From positions 1-5,568 of the forward strand of contig CAYREV010000071.1 in NCBI GenBank assembly GCA_964423345.1: a DNA stretch of 5,568 bases, read 5' to 3'. Source of the stretch: CAYREV01 sp964423345. GTDB lineage: Bacteria > Bacteroidota > Rhodothermia > Balneolales > Balneolaceae. The translations under genes and the position numbers were made by a program. Under the pieces are notes generated by a model. The model worked only from the letters and a program-made list of their open reading frames with translations. It searched no databases and was not told where the DNA came from. This document shows, in pieces, positions 1 through 5,480 of this stretch. Positions within the stretch are counted from its first letter, which is position 1; every line of letters begins with the position of its first letter.

Positions 1-3000
1 CGGGCATGCACGAGGAAGGGGACCTGCTGGTCCTCAGCGACTTCACCGGTGGCGGTAGCGTCAGCACCGTCCAGGTCTACGAGTGGAACACGTCCGCATC
101 GGACAACCTCCGACTGCTCTTCGAGGGTGCAGACTGCGACGAGGCCGCGGCAGAGGACGTCAGCTGCGGGACGGTCAACACGGATCCGCTCGTGACGCCG
201 TGGCCGCCGTCCAACACGACCGCTGGGGCGCTGGACGTCAACCAGTTCTTCGAGGGCGCCCTGGCTGTCGAGGAGCTCCTCGGCGACCAAGGCCTCCCAT
301 GCTTCTCGACGTTCGTGGCAGAGACCCGCAGCTCCCAGGAGCTCACCGCCCAACTCAAGGACTACGCGGCCAAGACCTTGGAGACCTGCGAGGCCCGGAT
401 CTCGATCTCGCCCCAGCACGCCTTCAACGACGTCGGCACCACCCACACGTACGAGATCCTCGTCGAACGTAGCATCCTCGACGATCCCTTCGAGCCTGTC
501 CAGGGGGTCGAGGTCGAGGCCAGCATCGAGAGCGGCCCGGGCTCGTTCGTCGGCGACGGGACGTGCACCACGGGCGCTGACGGGACGTGCACCGTGACGA
601 TCACCTCGGACACCGCCGGTGAGACCGTGGTCTCCGCAGCCGCCGATGTCCCCGTCAACGATCAGACGATCCACGTCGAGACCGACGGCTCGGGCGGCAG
701 CTCGGGCCCCGCCACGAAGGTATGGGAGCGGATCCCCTCGGACACGACCACGACCCCCACAGCGCCCTCGATCGTGCTCGGCGAGAGCCTCCAGGACCAC
801 GTCAACGTTACCGGCGAGCTGGGCCCCGCCAGCGGCAACGTCTCGTTCTACCTCTGCGACCCGGCCACCGTCCAGGCCAACGACGGAACCTGCAGCCAGG
901 GCGGCACCTTCAGCGGGAACGCGACGCTCAGCGCCGACGGCACCGCCTTCTCCCCCACCGTGACGCCGACCGAGGCCGGCACCTGGTGCTTCCGCGCCGA
1001 GTACCACGGCGACGGTACCTACGAGCCCTCCCAGGACGCCAGCCAGGGCGAGTGCTTCGAGGTCACGCCGGTCGAGCCCGGCCTGTGGACCGTCTCGGAC
1101 CCCACCGGCGACGGGATCGACCCCGGGACGCCGGTCCAGGACACCGCCACCATCGAAGGGCTGGGTGGCGAGTTCCCGGACCCCACCGGCACGGTCACCT
1201 TCCTCCTGTGCGGCCCGCAGGACGTCACGAGCACCGGGTGCCCCGACGGCGGTGGGGACCAGATCGGCGATCCGGTCCCTGTGACCGATGGGACGGCGAC
1301 GTCGGTGGCCACCACGCCGGTCCCCGCCGATCTCGACGAAGAGGACGCCGACCTCCTGGGGACCTACTGCTGGCGCGCCGAGTACAGCGGCGACGCTAAC
1401 CACCAGCCCGCCACCCACACCGACGGCGAGGCTGAGTGCCTGACCTACACGAGCCCGATCTCGACCCTCGACAAGGCCGTGAGGGTCCTCCCGGACGGGA
1501 CGTTCACCGGGAGCACCGAGGCCGAACCCGGCGACGTCCTCGAGTACCGGCTGGTCTACGAGAACGTCGGCAACGCCGAGGCCACCGAGGTGACCCTCGT
1601 GGAGGAGGTTCCCGAACGCAGCACGTTCCTCTCCTGCAGCGACGGCTGCACGCTCGATGGCGACGGCGGACCCGGGAGCGTGCTCACCTGGGATCTGGGC
1701 ACCGTCGACCCCGACGCGTCGACCGACGTGACCTTCCAGGTCCAGCTCGACCCCGTGTTCCCCGCCGGCGAGACCACGGTCACCAACGTGGCCACGGCCA
1801 GCACCGCCGAGGAGCCGAGCGACACGCCCTCCGACGAGGTTGCCGTGACCGTCCCAGCAGCCCCCGAGCTTCATCTCCTCAAGCAGGCCGACCGGACCAC
1901 CGCCAGCCCCAGCCAGGAGATCACGTACACGCTGACGTTCTGGAACACCGGCGACGCCGATGCCACGGGCACCACGCTGACCGAGACCCTGCCCACGGCG
2001 ACCAGCTTCGTGGCCTGCAGCGACGCGTGCACGGTGTCCGGCGACACGATCACCTGGGACATCGGCACGGTGCCCGCGCTCACCACCGCGGACGATCCTG
2101 CAGGGAACGTCACCCTCACCGTCCAGGTGGAGACCCAGGAGGCCTGCGAGATCTGCAACGTGGCGACCATCGATAGCCCGGACCAGGCCGACGGGCCGAT
2201 CCCATCCAACGAGGTCTGCCTCACCGTAGGCGCCGACCCGACCCAGGCCGACACGGCCGGTCACGCCCTGGGCTTGGGCCTCTACGTGCCAGACCTGATG
2301 CTCGAAGCGGGCCTTGCCGAGGTCGACACGGCCCAGGCCGGCATCGGCGGGGACACGAGCTCGGACACCCTCGCGGAGGTGACCGACGACGACACGGGCG
2401 GCCTGGCCAGCGCCGAGGTGCTGGCCTCGACCTCGACCAGCCTTGTCGAGCGGGACCCGGCCAAGGCGACGACCACGGCGACCGCCACCGTGGCCGATCT
2501 GAGCCTGTTGGACGGCTTGATCACCGCCGAGACCGTGCGCGCCGTGGCCACGGCCACCGCCACGGGCGATGCAGCCTCGACCAGCTCGACCGGATCCACC
2601 TTCGAGGACCTCGTCGTCGACGGCGTGGCCATGGACGACGTAGCACCCAACACACGGGTCGACCTGCCCGCCGAGATGTTCGGCGAGGGGAGCCACGTCG
2701 TGCTCTACGAGACCGACGCCGAGACCAGCACCCCCCCGGACGGGACCCTGGTCGGCGGTGGCTACAACGCCACCACCCAGGTCACCATGATCCACGTCTT
2801 CCTGGCCGACGCCCTCCCAGGCCTCCCCGGGGACCAGCCCGCCGAGATCGTGGTCAGCCAGGCCGACGCCGAGGCCAACTTCCCGCAGACCCCACGTTGT
2901 GAGACCGAGGCCGGCCAGGCCGTCGGCGGCCACGGGCTCATCTCGAAGGTCACCACCACTCCTGATATCGCGCCCGTGCGCGAGGGCTTCGTGGCCATCG

Positions 3001-3527
3001 AACCGACAGGTGGCGACGAACACCAGGCCCTCGAGTCGATCAGCCTGGCCGATGGGACCCTATCCGCCACCGGGGCCGACACTCGGTCCCACGGCGACCT
3101 GCTCGCGGCCTCCAGTAACGCGACGAGCCGGGCGACGATGGCCGAGGCCTGCCTGCTACCGGGGCAGACGGGCTGCCTGGTGTCCGCCACCGGGATCGAG
3201 TCCACCGTGGACGCGGTCGCAGACCCGGACAGCGCCATGGCCACTGGAGCCACGACGCTTGCCAACCTGACCGTCGACGGGACCGGCGTGTGCCAGGCCG
3301 GGGACCTGTGCCGGCCGGCACCGAACACGGTCATCGAGCTGCCCAGCATCGGGTTCGTCGTGCTCAACGAACAGATCCCCGACGCACCGGAGACGGGCCA
3401 GGCCGGTCTCACGGTCCGGGCGATCCATCTGATCGTCACGGTACCGGACAACCCAGCGGGTCTGCCGGCTGGCACGGACGTGATCGTCTCTGAGAGCCAC
3501 GCCGACGCGACGTTCCTGCCACCGTGA
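1..3527 (+). CDS. Giant multidomain secreted/surface protein, 5'-truncated by window edge
   Basis: The frame is open to the left edge. The ATG at position 6 is probably internal, because no signal peptide follows it and the protein begins inside a domain; residues are numbered from that ATG. Domains in order: residues 1-130, a module with GDLLVLSDFT and CFSTFVAETRSSQ, seen in large bacterial exported proteins; 131-228, a Big-1/invasin-like Ig domain; 238-481, two Ig-like repeats with four cysteines each; 487-742, two DUF11 repeats; 751-958 and 972-1171, two modules resembling the choice-of-anchor P family. Only about 7 lysines occur in 1173 residues, while Asp and Glu are abundant. Nine N-X-S/T sequons (e.g. 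N28, N70, N267, N921, N1087) could be glycosylated in an archaeon. The protein stops at ...ADATFLPP with no C-terminal hydrophobic helix, LPXTG or PGF-CTERM motif, so how it is held at the surface is unknown. Likely role: extracellular adhesin or cell-envelope stalk (inferred). Coding status is near certain; function is not. Confidence 0.9.
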   Translation, partial: GMHEEGDLLVLSDFTGGGSVSTVQVYEWNTSASDNLRLLFEGADCDEAAAEDVSCGTVNTDPLVTPWPPSNTTAGALDVNQFFEGALAVEELLGDQGLPCFSTFVAETRSSQELTAQLKDYAAKTLETCEARISISPQHAFNDVGTTHTYEILVERSILDDPFEPVQGVEVEASIESGPGSFVGDGTCTTGADGTCTVTITSDTAGETVVSAAADVPVNDQTIHVETDGSGGSSGPATKVWERIPSDTTTTPTAPSIVLGESLQDHVNVTGELGPASGNVSFYLCDPATVQANDGTCSQGGTFSGNATLSADGTAFSPTVTPTEAGTWCFRAEYHGDGTYEPSQDASQGECFEVTPVEPGLWTVSDPTGDGIDPGTPVQDTATIEGLGGEFPDPTGTVTFLLCGPQDVTSTGCPDGGGDQIGDPVPVTDGTATSVATTPVPADLDEEDADLLGTYCWRAEYSGDANHQPATHTDGEAECLTYTSPISTLDKAVRVLPDGTFTGSTEAEPGDVLEYRLVYENVGNAEATEVTLVEEVPERSTFLSCSDGCTLDGDGGPGSVLTWDLGTVDPDASTDVTFQVQLDPVFPAGETTVTNVATASTAEEPSDTPSDEVAVTVPAAPELHLLKQADRTTASPSQEITYTLTFWNTGDADATGTTLTETLPTATSFVACSDACTVSGDTITWDIGTVPALTTADDPAGNVTLTVQVETQEACEICNVATIDSPDQADGPIPSNEVCLTVGADPTQADTAGHALGLGLYVPDLMLEAGLAEVDTAQAGIGGDTSSDTLAEVTDDDTGGLASAEVLASTSTSLVERDPAKATTTATATVADLSLLDGLITAETVRAVATATATGDAASTSSTGSTFEDLVVDGVAMDDVAPNTRVDLPAEMFGEGSHVVLYETDAETSTPPDGTLVGGGYNATTQVTMIHVFLADALPGLPGDQPAEIVVSQADAEANFPQTPRCETEAGQAVGGHGLISKVTTTPDIAPVREGFVAIEPTGGDEHQALESISLADGTLSATGADTRSHGDLLAASSNATSRATMAEACLLPGQTGCLVSATGIESTVDAVADPDSAMATGATTLANLTVDGTGVCQAGDLCRPAPNTVIELPSIGFVVLNEQIPDAPETGQAGLTVRAIHLIVTVPDNPAGLPAGTDVIVSESHADATFLPP
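717..1448 (+). repeat. Two tandem Ig-like repeats with four conserved cysteines (protein-level)
   Basis: Residues 238-355 and 357-481 of the large surface protein align as a tandem duplication. Each copy has FYLC or FLLC in an early strand (C284, C402), a second cysteine 10-12 residues later (C296, C412), a TWCFRAEY or TYCWRAEY strand (C328, C455) followed by a GD loop, and a closing EC before a hydrophobic strand (C350, C478). The conserved spacing suggests two disulfides per domain, which fits an exported protein. The layout resembles Big_3-type bacterial Ig-like domains. The copies are clearly diverged at DNA level, so the duplication is old. Confidence 0.75.
1464..2231 (+). repeat. Two tandem DUF11 repeats (protein-level)
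   Basis: Residues 487-616 and 621-742 share the DUF11 pattern: a lysine-containing opening strand (TLDKAV, HLLKQAD), then GD or SQ with an E-Y/T-Y-x-L strand, an N-x-G turn (ENVGNAEAT, WNTGDADAT), an L-x-E-x-(V/L)-P strand, the CSDGC or CSDAC loop, TWD(L/I)GTV, and a closing NVAT. DUF11 is an Ig-like repeat common in archaeal and bacterial surface proteins, where it usually acts as a spacer stalk. The paired cysteines at C544/C548 and C671/C675 lie at the same place in both copies. Confidence 0.85.
2256..3518 (+). repeat. Duplicated choice-of-anchor P-like module (protein-level)
   Basis: Residues 751-958 and 972-1171 align as two copies. Shared landmarks are an Ala/Thr-rich beta segment, an L-x-V-D-G strand (LVVDGVAM, LTVDGTGV), APNT followed by a D/E-LP strand (APNTRVDLP, APNTVIELP), VVL-x-E, an IH strand, and a closing (I/V)VS with ADA(E/T)xF. 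The second copy keeps the typical VVLNEQ and LTVRAIH forms; in the first, VVLYETDAE and TMIHVF have drifted. The pattern matches the choice-of-anchor P family as I know it. Such proteins normally continue into an anchoring tail, which is absent here. Family naming comes from memory of motifs, not a search. Confidence 0.6.
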
Positions 3528-3584
3528 GGGGGCTATCTGGCAGCCCAGGTCCCCGGGATGCGGCCGACGGCCCCGCCCTTGCCC

Positions 3585-3636
3585 GGCAGCCGGTCGGATC
3601 CCCGCCCACCGGCGCTGCCTCTCCCTCTCATCCCCC
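3585..3636 (+). terminator. Hairpin plus pyrimidine tract after the surface-protein gene
   Basis: GGCAGCCGGT (3585-3594) pairs with ACCG (3608-3611) and GCTGCC (3614-3619), giving ten base pairs with a two-base bulge. A small CGG/CCG stem can form inside the loop. A C/T-rich tract, TCTCCCTCTCATCCCCC, follows at 3620-3636. It lies 57 nt after the stop codon and before the next promoter, which suits a terminator, although archaeal terminators are usually T-runs rather than C/T tracts. Confidence 0.4.
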
Positions 3637-3649
3637 AGGCCTCTTCGAC

Positions 3650-3660
3650 GTTCAACGAAC
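3650..3660. promoter_or_regulatory. Small inverted repeat upstream of the regulator promoter (possible operator)
   Basis: GTTCAACGAAC is an inverted repeat of GTTC/GAAC around a 3-nt spacer. It lies about 15-25 bp upstream of the TATA-like element, in the only AT-richer patch between the genes. A related CGTCAAC occurs at 3668-3674, partly repeating the CGTTCAAC at 3649-3656. That position would suit a regulator-binding site, possibly for the HTH protein encoded just downstream. The match is short and could be chance. Confidence 0.25.
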
Positions 3661-3674
3661 ACCTAATCGTCAAC

Positions 3675-3682
3675 ACTTAAGA
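3675..3682 (+). promoter_or_regulatory. TATA-like element, probable archaeal promoter of regulator-HMG-CoA synthase unit
   Basis: ACTTAAGA is centred about 29-30 bp upstream of the ATG at 3708. Archaeal TATA boxes sit about 26-27 bp before the transcription start, so transcription would begin within a few bases of the ATG, giving a leaderless or near-leaderless mRNA. The GGGGGAG at 3684-3690 is too far from the ATG (17 nt) to serve as a normal Shine-Dalgarno, which supports this reading. The upstream TCAAC could be part of a BRE. Confidence 0.45.
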
Positions 3683-3707
3683 GGGGGAGCGCCAGTCCCT
3701 CACCAGG

Positions 3708-4397
3708 ATGGAGACCCGGGACGTTCTGGCCGAGAAGATGGCCGGAGAGATCACGCTCAGCCAGGAACCAGGCCGGACGCTGAAGAAGTGGCGAGACACC
3801 TTCGACGTCAGCCAGACCGACCTGGCCAGCGAGCTCGATGTCTCCCCTAGCGTCATCTCTGACTACGAGTCAGGCCGGCGCAAGAGCCCTGGTACCCAGA
3901 CGGTCCGTCGCATCGTCGAGGCCCTGCTTGCCCTGGATGAGGCCCGCGGCGGCAACGTCATCCGCCAGTACTCCAACATGCTGGACACGCCCGGCGCCAT
4001 CCTGGACATCCGCGAGCTCTACGAGCCGGTGACCTGCCAGGAGCTCCTCGACGTCCTGGACGCCGAGGTCAAAGCAGCCGGCGACGAGCTCGACCGTGAG
4101 CTCAAGGGCTACACGGTGGTCGACTCGCTCAAGGCGATCACCACGCTCTCGAGCTTCGACTACCTCAAGATGTACGGGTGGTCGAGCGAGCGCGCCCTGA
4201 TCTTCACCGGCATCACCTACGGGCGAAGCCCGATGGTGGCCGTCCGCGTCCACCCCATGAAGCCCGCCATGGTGGTCTACCACAAGCCCCAGCGGGTCGA
4301 CGAGCTGGCCATCAAACTTGCCAGCATGGAGTCGATCCCCCTGGCCACGACCACCATGCCGCTCGAGAAGATCACCCACAGCCTCCGGGAGCTCTAG
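3708..4397 (+). CDS. Archaeal HTH transcriptional regulator paired with HMG-CoA synthase (COG1709/MJ1545-like)
   Basis: A 229-residue DNA-binding protein. Residues about 23-62 form an XRE/Cro-type helix-turn-helix: SQTDLASELDVSPSVISDYE with the conserved GRRKSPG that follows. Residues about 63-80 continue as a helix, and about 135-229 form a conserved C-terminal domain with DYLKMYGWSSERALIFTG, YGRSPMVAVRV and MVVYHKP, characteristic of this archaeal family. Ligand binding by that domain is plausible but not shown by sequence. The start at 3708 is chosen because the family N-terminus includes the segment before AGEI; an internal ATG at 3738 would remove it. It ends 30 nt before the HMG-CoA synthase gene on the same strand, so the two are probably co-transcribed. 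In methanogens and other Euryarchaeota this regulator has the same neighbour, which suggests control of mevalonate-pathway expression (inferred). Overall length is as expected for the family. Confidence 0.9.
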   Translation: METRDVLAEKMAGEITLSQEPGRTLKKWRDTFDVSQTDLASELDVSPSVISDYESGRRKSPGTQTVRRIVEALLALDEARGGNVIRQYSNMLDTPGAILDIRELYEPVTCQELLDVLDAEVKAAGDELDRELKGYTVVDSLKAITTLSSFDYLKMYGWSSERALIFTGITYGRSPMVAVRVHPMKPAMVVYHKPQRVDELAIKLASMESIPLATTTMPLEKITHSLREL

Positions 4398-4412
4398 CCC
4401 GGACCCCAACAA

Positions 4413-4421
4413 GAGAGAGGT
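4413..4421 (+). promoter_or_regulatory. Shine-Dalgarno for HMG-CoA synthase
   Basis: GAGAGAGGT ends 6 nt before the ATG at 4428 and is partly complementary to the archaeal 16S 3' end (GAGGT core). Its presence here and absence before the regulator fits the archaeal pattern of a leaderless first gene and SD-led internal operon genes. It confirms the ATG at 4428 as the start. Confidence 0.65.
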
Positions 4422-4427
4422 CGCACC

Positions 4428-5480
4428 ATGGTCGGTATCGTAAGTTACGGCGCCTGGATCCCCAAGTACCGGATCACCACCCAGGAGATCTCCCGGGTCT
4501 GGCGCCAGGACGACAACACCATCGGAGAAGGTCTGAACGTCCAGGAGAAGAGCGTGCCAGGTCCCGACGAGGACACCACGACCCTCAGCGTCGAGGCAGC
4601 CCGCCAAGCTCTGGCTCGCTCACCCCACGGCACTGAGACGCTGGGCGCCATCTACGTCGGCTCCGAGAGCCACGTCTACGCCGTCAAGCCCACGGCCACC
4701 ATCGTCGCAGCCGCCCTGAACGCCAGCCCCGAGATGACCGCCGCCGACTTCGAGTTCGCCTGCAAGGCCGGCACGGCCGCCATCCAAGCCAGCATGGGCC
4801 TAGTCGGCAGCCAGCTCGTCGACACGGCCCTGGCCATCGGCGCCGACACGAGCCAGGGCGCCCCTGGCGATGCCCTCGAGTACGCGGCCTCCGCTGGTGC
4901 TGCAGCCTTCCAGATCGGCGCCGAGGACGTCATCGCCGAGATCAGCCACACGACCAGCTTCACGACCGACACACCGGACTTCTGGCGCCGCGAGGGCGAG
5001 AAGTACCCCTCGCACGCCGCCCGCTTCACCGGCGAGCCAGCCTACTACCGCCACACCCTCTCGTGCTCCCAGCGCCTGATGGACAAGGCCGACACCGAGC
5101 CCGAGGACTACGACTGGGCCGTCTTCCACCAGCCCAACGGCAAGTTCCCTGCCCGCGCCGCCAAGAAGCTCGGGTTCACCAGCAAGCAGATCGAACCCGG
5201 CCTCCTGGCGCCGGTCATCGGCAACACCTACAGCGGGGCCGTCCTCATCGGCCTGGCCGCCACCCTGGACCTGGCCCAGCCCGGCGATCGCATCTTCATG
5301 TGCGGCTACGGTAGCGGGGCCGGCAGCGATGCCTTCGACCTCACGGTCACCGAGTCCATGGCTGACTACGAGGCGACGCGGCCCACGGTCCAGCAGCTCG
5401 TCGAGAACCGCCAGGAGATCGACTACGCCACCTACGCCAAGTTCCGCGGCAAGATCCACCACGGGGAGGTGAGCGCGTGA
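4428..5480 (+). CDS. hmgB: Hydroxymethylglutaryl-CoA synthase, archaeal type
   Basis: Condenses acetyl-CoA with acetoacetyl-CoA to HMG-CoA in the cytoplasmic mevalonate pathway, the source of isoprenoid chains for archaeal lipids. The 350 residues match the usual archaeal length of about 345-350; bacterial and eukaryotic enzymes are longer. It has the thiolase fold. The expected catalytic set is intact: Glu80 in YVGSESH, the acyl-accepting Cys112 in FEFACKAGTAA, and His234 in VFHQPNGKFP. The N-terminal GIVSYGAWIPKYRI, the GNTYSGA turn (265-271) and the C-terminal GYGSGAGSDAFDLTV (293-307) are also typical. In archaea this enzyme forms a channelling complex with acetoacetyl-CoA thiolase and a DUF35 protein, usually encoded next door; neither is visible before the window ends. 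It follows the HTH regulator by 30 nt in a likely operon. The family call is secure. Gene names differ between archaea (hmgB is the haloarchaeal name), so treat the symbol as a convention. Confidence 0.97.
   Translation: MVGIVSYGAWIPKYRITTQEISRVWRQDDNTIGEGLNVQEKSVPGPDEDTTTLSVEAARQALARSPHGTETLGAIYVGSESHVYAVKPTATIVAAALNASPEMTAADFEFACKAGTAAIQASMGLVGSQLVDTALAIGADTSQGAPGDALEYAASAGAAAFQIGAEDVIAEISHTTSFTTDTPDFWRREGEKYPSHAARFTGEPAYYRHTLSCSQRLMDKADTEPEDYDWAVFHQPNGKFPARAAKKLGFTSKQIEPGLLAPVIGNTYSGAVLIGLAATLDLAQPGDRIFMCGYGSGAGSDAFDLTVTESMADYEATRPTVQQLVENRQEIDYATYAKFRGKIHHGEVSA
5465..5472 (+). promoter_or_regulatory. Strong Shine-Dalgarno inside the 3' end of HMG-CoA synthase
   Basis: GGAGGTGA is an eight-base match to the complement of the conserved 16S rRNA 3' end. 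It lies 4 nt before a GTG at 5477 that overlaps the HMG-CoA synthase stop (GTGA). This is the classic arrangement for translational coupling to a following gene. However, the same bases encode Gly-Glu-Val-Ser at the protein's C-terminus, so it could be fortuitous in G+C-rich DNA. Confidence 0.4.

Noticed and set aside
555..593. 15-bp direct repeat GACGGGACGTGCACC, 24 bp apart
   Set aside because: Both copies encode DGTCT within the Big-1-like domain (DGTCTTGADGTCT), where such a motif recurs naturally. Too short to indicate a mobile element or array.
2133..2159. CEIC and the CSD-x-C loops as zinc-binding motifs
   Set aside because: They sit in exported Ig-like/DUF11 repeats with matching positions between copies, which fits disulfides better than metal binding; no second ligand pair of a zinc ribbon is nearby.
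2762..3475. Minus-strand open frame of 237 codons over the end of the surface protein
   Set aside because: The opposite strand has readable duplicated domain motifs; this frame is Ser/Ala/Val-rich without recognisable motifs or start signals.
3510..3527. ADATFLPP at the C-terminus as a remnant of a sortase (LPXTG) anchor
   Set aside because: No LPXTG pentapeptide, hydrophobic segment or basic tail follows, and the frame after the stop does not restore one before the next gene.
3524..3850. Plus-strand open frame bridging the intergenic region into the regulator
   Set aside because: It overlaps the HTH region out of frame, runs through the hairpin and promoter, and encodes a Pro/Arg/Gly-rich sequence without motifs.
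3870..4607. Long minus-strand open frame (245 codons) opposite the regulator and HMG-CoA synthase
   Set aside because: It lies antisense to two well-conserved genes and spans their junction. Its Gly/Val/Asp/Leu-rich translation reflects the G+C-rich codons opposite, and it matches no family.
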